Of a stretch of DNA of 64,000 bases, positions 18,347 through 26,912 are shown piece by piece (the stretch's first letter is position 1; every line of letters begins with the position of its first letter). The position numbers and the translations under genes are program-made. Below the pieces are notes generated by a model. That model was not told the DNA's origin and did no database searches. It saw nothing but the letters and a program-made list of their open reading frames with translations. The DNA is from Didymella arachidicola (taxonomy: Eukaryota; Ascomycota; Dothideomycetes; Pleosporales; Didymellaceae): the NCBI GenBank assembly GCA_016630955.3, contig CM049985.1:1-64000 (forward strand), in the 5' to 3' direction.

Positions 18347-20210
18347 ACGTACATGTACAACGAGCGGACCGGTCAACGAGCGGGCCACTTTTGCCAAGAC
18401 CACACCAAAACTCCCTCCCTACACTAATGCCTCCACAACAAGTACAGTTTAACGCGTCAAACGAGCGTCAGATACAGCTTGCGCTCCAAGCTCTCAAACA
18501 AGACGCGAATCTCTCAGAGCGACGCGCTGCAGCTATCTACAGCGTCTCTCGAACTACACTACACCAACGACGCGCTGGACGACCTTCACGCGTTAATATT
18601 ATGGCCAACTTACGGAATCTAACCAGCGCTGAGGAGCAGGTGATTGTTATGCGCATACTTGAGCTGGTTACGCGAGGAGAGTCCCCCCGGCTTGAATTTG
18701 TGGCTGATATGGCCAATTCTCTGCTGAAAGAGCGCAGTTTGGCCCCTGTTGGCCCAAGGTGGGCCAGCAGGTTTGTTTCGCGTCAGGAGGAGCTCAAAAC
18801 AGTTTTTAATCGCAAGTATGACTACAAGCGAGCCCTCTGCGAGGACCCTGAGGTTATACAGGGCTGGTTCAACCTTGTAGCTACTACCAAAGTCAAGTAT
18901 GGCATCCAGGACAACGACACGTACAACTTTGACGAGACAGGCTTCATGATGGGCCAGATATCCACCGGAGTTGTTGTAACAGATGCAGAGAAACTAGGAC
19001 GAGCAAAGCAGGTCCAGCCAGGCAACCGGGAGTGGGTAACAGTCATTGAGGGCATTAATGCCACAGGATGGGCTATTCCACCCTACATCATCTTCAAAGC
19101 CCGCCAACACCAGTCCAGCTGGTACAAGGACAACAACCTGCCCCAAGATTGGAGTATTGCCATCTCTGAGAACGGCTGGACTACCAATGAGCTTGGTTTT
19201 GACTGGTTGAAGCACTTTGACAGGTATACAAAGGCGCGCACTGTTGGCAGCCACCGGTTGCTGATTATTGACGGTCATGGGAGCCACAACACTCCAGAAT
19301 TCACGCAATACTGCAAGGATCAGAAGATTGTGATCCTATGCATGCCTCCGCACTCATCGCACCTCCTTCAGCCACTTGATGTGGGTTGTTTTGGCCCTCT
19401 GAAGAAGGCGTACGGGGTTGAGGTTAATGAGCTTATGCGCAACCGGATCAACCACATTACAAAGCAGGAGTTCCTCCCATGCTTTGTAGCGGCTCACAAG
19501 AAAGCTATTACCCCTAGCAACATTCAAGGAGGGTTCCGAGGGGCCGGATTGGCTCCCTTTGCCCCAGATCGCGTCATATTGGCCCTGGATGTGAAGCTGC
19601 GCACCCCATCGCCACCACTCCCCCAAAACAGCCCGCTCTGGCAGTCGCAAACCCCAAGCAATACCCTGGAATTTGGGTCGCAATCAACGCTTGTGAAGAA
19701 GAGGATTCAGACGCATGTTAATAGCTCACCAACCTCTATAGTTGAAGCGTTTGAGAAGGTCTCAAAGGGGGCAGCAATTATTGCGCACAAGCTGGTTTTG
19801 GCACAACAGGAGATTACTGAGCTTCGAGCGGCTAATAAGGCCGCCACGCGACGTAAATCGCACAAAAGAAAGCGTATTCAAGCTAAGGGAAGCCTTGCGG
19901 TTGAAGAGGGCCAGCGGATAGCTGCTCTGCAGGAGTTTAGCGCGCGTAGTGATGGTAAGAAGGCAAAGAAGCAGGTTCGGGCTGAAGGAGGTGAACCATC
20001 CCAACGACGCTGTGGACGGTGCGGAGAGAGTGGGCACAACGCGCGAACGTGCAAGAATGCTGTAGAAGAGGTCTCTTAGTAATATTACAGCTTGTTTTGC
20101 CTTATGCAGCGCCAGTTTGTAGTGTTTTGGGCCATAATAGGGGGAGTTTTGGTGTGGTCTTGGCAAAAGTGGCCCGCTCGTTGACCGGTCCGCTCGTTGT
20201 ACATGTACGT
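18347..20210 (+). mobile_element. Fot1/pogo transposon copy A (1,864 bp)
   Basis: Perfect 69-bp terminal inverted repeats (18347-18415 and 20142-20210) start ACGTACATGTACAACGAGCGG and are flanked by TA duplications (18345-18346, 20211-20212). The repeat holds CAACGAGCGG twice, 16 bp apart, then the box TTTTGCCAAGACCACACC shared by the whole family here. It encodes one intact transposase. Confidence 0.96.
18427..20079 (+). CDS. Pogo/Fot1 transposase, copy A
   Basis: 550 residues from the ATG at 18427; the open frame also extends upstream into the inverted repeat, but without an ATG. N-terminus: a Psq-type helix-turn-helix (LALQALKQDANLSERRAAAI) and a CENP-B-type HTH (to about residue 130). 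Catalytic DDE_1 domain: Asp in NFDETGF (~168), Asp in IIDGHGSH (~281) and Asp in QPLDVGCF (~317), a DD35D triad as in pogo/Fot1. The C-terminus has a basic region and a CCHC knuckle (CGRCGESGHNARTC). The enzyme cuts and pastes DNA at TA. All key residues are present, so it may be active. Confidence 0.95.
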   Translation: MPPQQVQFNASNERQIQLALQALKQDANLSERRAAAIYSVSRTTLHQRRAGRPSRVNIMANLRNLTSAEEQVIVMRILELVTRGESPRLEFVADMANSLLKERSLAPVGPRWASRFVSRQEELKTVFNRKYDYKRALCEDPEVIQGWFNLVATTKVKYGIQDNDTYNFDETGFMMGQISTGVVVTDAEKLGRAKQVQPGNREWVTVIEGINATGWAIPPYIIFKARQHQSSWYKDNNLPQDWSIAISENGWTTNELGFDWLKHFDRYTKARTVGSHRLLIIDGHGSHNTPEFTQYCKDQKIVILCMPPHSSHLLQPLDVGCFGPLKKAYGVEVNELMRNRINHITKQEFLPCFVAAHKKAITPSNIQGGFRGAGLAPFAPDRVILALDVKLRTPSPPLPQNSPLWQSQTPSNTLEFGSQSTLVKKRIQTHVNSSPTSIVEAFEKVSKGAAIIAHKLVLAQQEITELRAANKAATRRKSHKRKRIQAKGSLAVEEGQRIAALQEFSARSDGKKAKKQVRAEGGEPSQRRCGRCGESGHNARTCKNAVEEVS

Positions 20211-20212
20211 TA

Positions 20213-20405
20213 AGTAGTAGTATATTTAGATAAATAAGACTCTTATAGTAGGTAAGATATAAAAGGTATTAGCTAAATAGGTAGGTAGTAGCTATAGTAA
20301 TAGAAAGAGTATATTAAAGAAGGTATAAAAGGAAAGGTAGTATAAGTATTATAAAAGTACTAGATATAACACCTATACCTATATAGTTAAGATTAGTAGT
20401 ATAAG
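20213..20405 (+). pseudogene. RIP-degraded gypsy pol relic (right piece, partly assigned)
   Basis: Just after copy A the sequence can be aligned with RT residues around GFVVGRHGVKMSKDKTQ (here read as LIVGK, then stops). The match fades after about 20290. The rest is AT-rich RIP-type sequence that I cannot assign. It ends at the TA used by copy B. Confidence 0.5.
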
Positions 20406-20407
20406 TA

Positions 20408-22241
20408 ACGCCAACCACCACCGGATGGCGCACCCCACCGGAATGGCGCACCCTGTAGCAAATTTATCTTTACACCTCAATATTTCAGCACCACAACAAG
20501 AAATTTAAACGTACAATAGCTTAAATTAATCCTCTATCTCTATTACATCTTGCTGGCAAGTGCGCTTATTATGCCCTATCCTGCCGCATGTTGTACAGCA
20601 CCGTTTAACTTTACTACTGCTACCTACCTGCGCACCTTCTCCCTTAGTCTCAGCCTTAGCGTCTTTCTCCTTTAGTATTTCCTCTGCCTCTGCCTGCGAG
20701 AGAGTCCCGCCTTCCTGAATCCGCTTCTTTTTACGCCTCTTACGCTCAGAAGCAGCCTTGTTTGCCTGTTCAAGCTGGGCTATCCTTGCCTCAAGTAGCG
20801 TGTGCGAATAGTCCCTCTTTGCAGACCCCCTTTTAACCTGTAGGACCATCTTAATAATTGAGTCAGGAGAGGAACTCCTATGTTCTCTTATCCTCTTAAT
20901 AATAAGAGTTGTTTGGCTATCAATTTCAATCGCGTTGGTTGGTGTTTTAGGTTGCCAGTTGGTAGGCCTAGGCAGAGGCGGTGTTGGCGTACGAGGCTTA
21001 ACTTCAAGCCTTGACAGCACCGCCTCTAGGTCAAGTGGGACCAAGCCAGTTGCTCTAAAGCTTGATAAGATGTTGCTCTTTAAGATTGCCTTGTTGTATA
21101 CTAGTTAAAACGTTGCTAAGAAGGCCTTTTTGTCCACGTGGGTAATGTAACTGTCTGCCAAGCTTTTGATCTCCTTCTTGTACGCCTGCTTCAGCGGGGC
21201 AAAGCACCCAACGTCAAGTGGCTGCAGGATGTGAGAGGCGTACGGAGGCATACAGAGGGCAATAATCTTGCTTTCCTCGCAGAGATTCTGGAATTTGAGC
21301 GACTTGTGACTCTCGTGGCCATCGATAATCAGCAGCCGATGGCTACCTACAGTAGCAGCCTCTGTGTGCTGGATAAAGTGCTTTAGCCAGGCAAGGCCAA
21401 GCTCATTAGTAGTCCAGCCATTCTTGCTAACCCCAATCCTCCAATCTTTTGGGTTGTTAACGTACCAGGCCTTGTCGTGGTGCTTTGCTTTGAGGATGAA
21501 GAAGGGTGGGACAGACCAGCCCATCGCGTTGATACAAGCAATCAAAGTTATCCACTCACGATCGCCAGGCTGAAGGCTGAGTGGTGCACGACGTCTCTCA
21601 GACGCAGTCACTACCTTAACTGACCCTCCAACGCCTATCTGGAAGCTAGTCTTGTCAAAGTTGTAGGTATCTTGGTCTAGGATGCCGTACTTAGCTTTAA
21701 CGTTGCGTATAAGGTTGAACCAGGGACTAATAATTGCTGTATTGCTGCACAGAACTCTCCGGTAATCTCTCAGTCTAGAAACCTGAGACCTAACCTCAGG
21801 TTTCCGCTGGATAAACCTGTAGGTCCAGTTTTCTCCAACCTTGCCCCCATCGCGAGCAGCCAACAGTTGATCAGCCATCTCTCGCACATAAGTAAGCGTA
21901 GGAGCAAATCCTCGCGCGTCAAGCTTTCTTATATGTTGAACAAGCACCTCCTCTTCTTGCTTTGTAAGCCGAGAGCAATTGGGGTAGATAACGCGTTAAG
22001 AAGCTGGTTTGGCGCGTTGCCTTCGAAGAGTACTTTCAGGCACGTTGTAGACAGCAGCAGCGCGTCGCTGGCTTAGGTTCGCATTAGAATTAATAGCTCT
22101 AATAGCAAGCTTAATTCTATCTTCACAAGAAAGTAATTTAAGATTAATTTGTTGCGACATCGTTGGTGGTGGTCAAAAGAGGTGTGGTCTTGGCAAGGTG
22201 CGCCATTCCGGTGGGGTGCGCCATCCGGTGGTAGTTGGCGT
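20408..22241 (-). mobile_element. Pogo transposon copy B (1,834 bp, inactivated)
   Basis: TA duplications lie at 20406-20407 and 22242-22243. Terminal repeats of about 45 bp start ACGCCAACCACCACCGGATGG, with one mismatch. They contain two copies of CACCGG(A)ATGGCGCACC. The right repeat continues into TTGCCAAGACCACACC; the left one lacks this box. The element carries a broken transposase on the minus strand. Confidence 0.92.
20526..22160 (-). pseudogene. Pogo transposase pseudogene, copy B
   Basis: It reads from the ATG at 22160 (MSQQINLKL) on the minus strand. One frame covers the whole transposase but has two stops: one after AKPAS near 22006 in the HTH region, and one after FLATF near 21102 in the catalytic C-terminal part. 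The catalytic Asp residues remain (NFDKTSF, IIDGHESH, QPLDVGCF), as does the knuckle CTTCGRIGHNKRTC. The stops fit C-to-T type mutation. This is a diverged subfamily, not a copy of A, C or E. Confidence 0.88.
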
Positions 22242-22259
22242 TAGATATTAACTAGATTA

Positions 22260-24124
22260 ACGTACCTCACGGGTAAGTGGGCCACCCTGTCTAGTGGGCC
22301 ACTTTTGCCAAGACCACACCAAAACTCTCTCCCTACACTAATGCCTCAACAACAAGGTCAATCAGACGCGTTAAAAGAAGCTCGGATACAGCTTGCACTT
22401 CAAGCTATCAAACAGGATGCGAATCTCTCCCTGCGACGCGTTGCAGCTATCTTCAACGTGCCCCGAACTACACTAGCCCAACGACGCGCTGGACAGCCCT
22501 CAAGAGTTGATTCTATGCCTAGCCGACGGTATCTGGATGAGCACGCAGAGGAGGCGATTGTTGATCACGTTCTTTACCTTATACAGCGAGGAGAACCCCC
22601 TCGCTTGTCAGATGTGGCTGATATGGCCAATTTGCTGCGACAAGAGCGTGGAATGGCCCCTGTTGGCCGAAATTGGCCCAGTACGTTTGTAAAGCGTCAA
22701 CCAAGGCTAAAAGTAAAGTTTAGTCGCAAGTATGACTACAAGAGAGCCCTCTGCGAGGATCCTGAGATAATACAGGGCTGGTTCAGCCTAGTAGCTAATG
22801 TCAAAGCTAAGTACGGCATTGTGGACGAAGACACGTACAACTTTGACGAGACTGGCTTTGCAATGGGTCAGATTACCCCTGGAGCAGTGGTTGCAGACGT
22901 AGAGAACCGAGGACGAGCAAAGCAGATACAGCCAGGCAATAAGGAGTGGGCTACGTTAATCTTAGGCGTAAATGCTGCAGGGTGGGCTATTCCACCCTTT
23001 ATTATCCTTAAAGCCAAAACCCACACCACCAACTGGTCTAAGGACAAAGATCTGCCCCAGGACTGGGTAATTGGGGTCTCTGAGAACGGCTGGACCAACA
23101 ACGAGCTTGGTCTTGACTGGTTGAAGCACTTTAACAGGCATACTAAGGAGCGTACCTATGGGACCCACCGTTTGCTACTTATAGACGGCCATGAGAGCCA
23201 CCAGGCCGCAGCATTCACCCAATACTGCAAAGAGAACAAGATTGTAACTCTTACAATGCCTGCGCACTCATCGCACCTCTTGCAGCTGCTTGATGTGGGT
23301 TGTTTTGCCCCTTTGAAGCGGGAGTACGGGCATCAGGTCAACAAGCTCTCGCGCAACCGGATCAACCACATAGACAAGCAGTCGTTCCTAGTATGCTTAA
23401 GAGCAGCATATAACGCGACTATCACCCCTAGCAACATCCAGGGAGGGTTCCGAGGCGCTGGATTGGTCCCCTTTGACCCAGAACGGGTCATATCAACCCT
23501 CAATGTGAGGCTGCGGACTCCATCACCCCAACTACCTACCAACAACGAGCCCTGGCAGTCCCAAACCCCCAAAAACCTGCTTGAATTTCAGTCGCAATCA
23601 ACTCTAATTCGAGACAAGTATAAGAGGCAGCAGGGCAGCTCACCAAATTCAGTGTATAGTGCGCTAGAGCACTATGCAAAGGGGGGAGCAAAGGTAGCGC
23701 ACCAGCTTGCGTTGATGAGAAAGGAACGTGATGAGCTTCGAGAGGCTCTAGCAGCTGCAACAGAGCGCAAATCACATAAAAGGAAGCGAATTCAAACAGG
23801 AGGGAGCATAACAGTTGAAGAGGCACAGCGTTCAACTGCTCTAAAGGAGTTTGGCGTGCGTGGTGATGGTAAGAAGCCAAAGAAGAGGATGCGCGCTGAA
23901 GGAGGTGAACTATCCCAACGACGGTGTGGAACGTGCGGAGAGACAGGGCACAACGCGCGAACGTGTAAATAACACTTATCTACCATGGACCTTGCCAGGA
24001 CGTCTTCCTCAGAACCCCCATACGCGAGGTGCTGTTACTATACTACAATTTAATGTGAAGTTTGGTGTGGTCTTGGCAAAAGTGGCCCACTAGACAGGGT
24101 GGCCCACTTACCCGTGAGGTACGT
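22260..24124 (+). mobile_element. Pogo transposon copy C (1,865 bp)
   Basis: TA duplications lie at 22258-22259 and 24125-24126. Terminal repeats of about 64 bp begin ACGTACCTCACGGGTAAGTGG and carry AGTGGGCCAC twice, 17 bp apart, then TTTTGCCAAGACCACACC. It is the same subfamily and the same length as copy D, in the opposite orientation. Confidence 0.95.
22341..23972 (+). CDS. Pogo transposase, copy C
   Basis: 543 residues from the ATG at 22341. Architecture as in copy A: Psq HTH, CENP-B HTH, DD35D catalytic domain (NFDETGF, LIDGHESH, LLDVGCF) and a CCHC knuckle (CGTCGETGHNARTC) at the extreme C-terminus. It differs from copy D at four residues that I noticed; one is Leu instead of Pro two residues before the third catalytic Asp (QLLD against QPLD). 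That change may weaken it; otherwise intact. Confidence 0.94.
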   Translation: MPQQQGQSDALKEARIQLALQAIKQDANLSLRRVAAIFNVPRTTLAQRRAGQPSRVDSMPSRRYLDEHAEEAIVDHVLYLIQRGEPPRLSDVADMANLLRQERGMAPVGRNWPSTFVKRQPRLKVKFSRKYDYKRALCEDPEIIQGWFSLVANVKAKYGIVDEDTYNFDETGFAMGQITPGAVVADVENRGRAKQIQPGNKEWATLILGVNAAGWAIPPFIILKAKTHTTNWSKDKDLPQDWVIGVSENGWTNNELGLDWLKHFNRHTKERTYGTHRLLLIDGHESHQAAAFTQYCKENKIVTLTMPAHSSHLLQLLDVGCFAPLKREYGHQVNKLSRNRINHIDKQSFLVCLRAAYNATITPSNIQGGFRGAGLVPFDPERVISTLNVRLRTPSPQLPTNNEPWQSQTPKNLLEFQSQSTLIRDKYKRQQGSSPNSVYSALEHYAKGGAKVAHQLALMRKERDELREALAAATERKSHKRKRIQTGGSITVEEAQRSTALKEFGVRGDGKKPKKRMRAEGGELSQRRCGTCGETGHNARTCK

Positions 24125-24252
24125 TAACTATATTATAAAGTAGAAGTTTCTACTATACTTTAAAGTAGCTTATAAAAAAGCTATTACTACTAGTAATATC
24201 TAGAAAGGGTTCTAAGAGGCTAGATTAGTTCTATTTAACCTAAAATAGGTTA

Positions 24253-26117
24253 ACGTACCTCACGGGTAAGTGGGCCACCCTGTCTAGTGGGCCACTTTTG
24301 CCAAGACCACACCAAACTTCACATTAAATTGTAGTATAGTAACAGCACCTCGCGTATGGGGGTTCTGAGGAAGACGTCCTGGCAAGGTCTATAGTAGATA
24401 AGTGTTATTTACACGTTCGCGCGTTGTGCCCTGTCTCTCCGCACGTTCCACACCGTCGTTGGGATAGTTCACCTCCTTCAGCGCGCATCCTCTTCTTTGG
24501 CTTCTTACCATCACCACGCACGCCAAACTCCTTTAGAGCAGTTGAACGCTGTGCCTCTTCAACTGTTATGCTCCCTCCTGTTTGAATTCGCTTCCTTTTA
24601 TGTGATTTGCGCTCTGTTGCAGCTGCTAGAGCCTCTCGAAGCTCATCACGTTCCTTTCTCATCAACGCAAGCTGGTGCGCTACCTTTGCTCCCCCCTTTG
24701 CATAGTGCTCTAGCGCGCTATACACTGAATTAGGTGAGCTGCCCTGCTGCCTCTTATACTTGTCTCGAATTAGAGTTGATTGCGACTGAAATTCAAGCAG
24801 GTTTTTGGGGGTTTGGGACTGCCAGGGCTCGTTGTTGGTAGGTAGTTGGGGTGATGGAGTCCGCAGCCTCACATTGAGGGTTGATATGACCCGTTCTGGG
24901 TCAAAGGGGACCAATCCAGCGCCTCGGAACCCTCCCTGGATGTTGCTAGGGGTGATAGTCGCGTTATATACTGCTCTTAAGCATACTAGGAACGACTGCT
25001 TGTCTATGTGGTTGATCCGGTTGCGCGAGAGCTTGTTGACCTGATGCCCGTACTCCCGCTTCAAAGGGGCAAAACAACCCACATCAAGCGGCTGCAAGAG
25101 GTGCGATGAGTGCGCAGGCATTGTAAGAGTTACAATCTTGTTCTCTTTGCAGTATTGGGTGAATGCTGCGGCCTGGTGGCTCTCATGGCCGTCTATAAGT
25201 AGCAAACGGTGGGTCCCATAGGTACGCTCCTTAGTATGCCTGTTAAAGTGCTTCAACCAGTCAAGACCAAGCTCGTTGTTGGTCCAGCCGTTCTCAGAGA
25301 CCCCAATTACCCAGTCCTGGGGCAGATCTTTGTCCTTAGACCAGTTGGTGGTGTGGGTTTTGGCTTTAAGGATAATAAAGGGTGGAATAGCCCACCCTGC
25401 AGCATTTACGCCTAAGATTAACGTAGCCCACTCCTTATTGCCTGGCTGTATCTGCTTTGCTCGTCCTCGGTTCTCTACGTCTGCAACCACTGCTCTAGGG
25501 GTAATCTGACCCATTGCAAAGCCAGTCTCGTCAAAGTTGTACGTGTCTTCGTCCACAATGCCGTACTTAGCTTTGACATTAGCTACTAGGCTGAACCAGC
25601 CCTGTATTATCTTAGGATCCTCGCAGAGGGCTCTCTTGTAGTCATACTTGCGACTAAACTTTACTTTTAGCCTTGGTTGACGCTTTACAAACGTACTGGG
25701 CCAATTTCGGCCAACAGGGGCCATTCCACGCTCTTGTCGCAGCAAATTGGCCATATCAGCCACATCTGACAAGCGAGGGGGTTCTCCTCGCTGTATAAGG
25801 TAGAGAACGTGATCAACAATCGCCTCCTCTGCGTGCTCATCCAGATACCGTCGGCTAGGCATAGAATCAACTCTTGAGGGCTGTCCAGCGCGTCGTTGGG
25901 CTAGTGTAGTTCGGGGCACGTTGAAGATAGCTGCAACGCGTCGCAGGGAGAGATTCGCATCCTGTTTGATAGCTTGAAGTGCAAGCTGTATCCGAGCTTC
26001 TTTTAACGCGTCTGATTGACCTTGTTGTTGAGGCATTAGTGTAGGGAGAGAGTTTTGGTGTGGTCTTGGCAAAAGTGGCCCACTAGACAGGGTGGCCCAC
26101 TTACCCGTGAGGTACGT
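24253..26117 (-). mobile_element. Pogo transposon copy D (1,865 bp)
   Basis: TA duplications lie at 24251-24252 and 26118-26119. Terminal repeats are the same as copy C. It lies 128 bp from copy C in inverted orientation, so the two form a 1.86-kb inverted repeat. The few differences from C that I could read are nearly all C-to-T or G-to-A in D. Confidence 0.95.
24405..26036 (-). CDS. Pogo transposase, copy D
   Basis: 543 residues from the ATG at 26036. Uninterrupted, with Psq and CENP-B HTH motifs, catalytic Asp in NFDETGF, LIDGHESH and QPLDVGCF, and the CCHC knuckle. Against copy C it has Glu-to-Lys (DPKII), Gly-to-Arg (ITPRAV) and Ala-to-Val (RAVYN), each from a CpA-to-TpA change on one strand. 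The catalytic motifs are unchanged. Confidence 0.95.
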   Translation of the reverse strand: MPQQQGQSDALKEARIQLALQAIKQDANLSLRRVAAIFNVPRTTLAQRRAGQPSRVDSMPSRRYLDEHAEEAIVDHVLYLIQRGEPPRLSDVADMANLLRQERGMAPVGRNWPSTFVKRQPRLKVKFSRKYDYKRALCEDPKIIQGWFSLVANVKAKYGIVDEDTYNFDETGFAMGQITPRAVVADVENRGRAKQIQPGNKEWATLILGVNAAGWAIPPFIILKAKTHTTNWSKDKDLPQDWVIGVSENGWTNNELGLDWLKHFNRHTKERTYGTHRLLLIDGHESHQAAAFTQYCKENKIVTLTMPAHSSHLLQPLDVGCFAPLKREYGHQVNKLSRNRINHIDKQSFLVCLRAVYNATITPSNIQGGFRGAGLVPFDPERVISTLNVRLRTPSPQLPTNNEPWQSQTPKNLLEFQSQSTLIRDKYKRQQGSSPNSVYSALEHYAKGGAKVAHQLALMRKERDELREALAAATERKSHKRKRIQTGGSITVEEAQRSTALKEFGVRGDGKKPKKRMRAEGGELSQRRCGTCGETGHNARTCK

Positions 26118-26756
26118 TATATTAACTCTTAATATAAAGCTGCGCACCCTATTACTACTACTCTCTATAAATAATAAGCCCTAGCAGTTGCAAACCCTAA
26201 GCAATACCCTAGAATTTAAGTTGTAATTAACTCTAATTCGCAACAAGTATAAGAGGGAACAGGGTAGCTCGCCTACCTCTGTTCTTAGTGCGATTAAGCA
26301 CTACGCAAAGGGGGGAGCTATCCTGTCGCATAAGCTTGCGCTGGCACAAAAACAGATCCGTAAGCTTAAAGCAGCTGCTAAGGCTACTACACAACGCAAA
26401 TCGCATAAGAGGAAGCAAATTTAAGAGAGAGGGTCCCTTCTAGTTAAGGAAGGCCAGCGGTTAGTAGCTCTAGCAGAGTTTAGGGCGCGTCGTGATGGAA
26501 AGAAGGGGAAGAAGCAGGTGCGCGCTAAAGGAGATGAACTATCTCAACAACGCTGTAGACAGTGCGGAGAGGGTAGGCACAATGCGCGAACGTGTAAGAA
26601 TAAAGTAGAAGTGGTCTCTAAGTAATATTATAGCTTGTTTTGCCCTATGCAGGACCAAAGTGTGGTGTTTTAGGCTATAATAGGGTGAGGTTTGGTGTGG
26701 TCTTGGCAAAAGTGCGCCGCTCGCCCTAGTGCGCCGCTCGCTATGCACCTACGTTA

Positions 26757-26898
26757 AAGCGTAAGCTAGATCTAACGCTCTTTTAACGCGTTAAAATGTA
26801 GTTGTTGTTAAGGCATTAGTAGAGGGAAGGGTATGTTGGCGCGGTCTTGGCAAAAGTGCGCCGCTCGGTGTACTGCGCCGCTTGCTGTACATATACGT
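26757..26898 (-). mobile_element. Pogo relic G, 5' end only
   Basis: Minus-strand remnant with a terminal repeat (26844-26898) that starts ACGTATATGTACAGCAAGCGG and has two GCGGCGCA-type motifs plus the GCCAAGACC box. An ATG at 26816 is followed at once by a stop and more stops. Relic F ends at 26754 against its inner side, so F probably inserted into it. Confidence 0.75.
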
Positions 26899-26912
26899 TA
26901 TTATCGAGCGTA

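Larger units (their letters stand above)
22244..26754 (+). mobile_element. RIP-degraded pogo relic F, interrupted by copies C and D
   Basis: Pieces at 22244-22257, 24127-24250 and 26120-26754 read as one transposase. The NRIN motif is split by copy C and continues as the equivalent of HITKQEFLLCF...AITSSNI at 24127-24220. Copy D then interrupts at a TA. From 26120 come the equivalents of LNVRLRTPSP and LEFGSQSTL, the C-terminal basic region and a CCHC knuckle. Its right terminal repeat (about 26705-26754, ending ACGT, then TA) carries GAGCGGCGCAC twice. Stops and T/A bias show RIP. The 5' part is not found. Confidence 0.8.

Noticed and set aside
18391..18426. Upstream start of the pogo transposase inside the inverted repeat (PRPHQN peptide)
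   Set aside because: There is no ATG; the frame is open only because the terminal repeat lacks stops. The downstream ATG is used in all copies.
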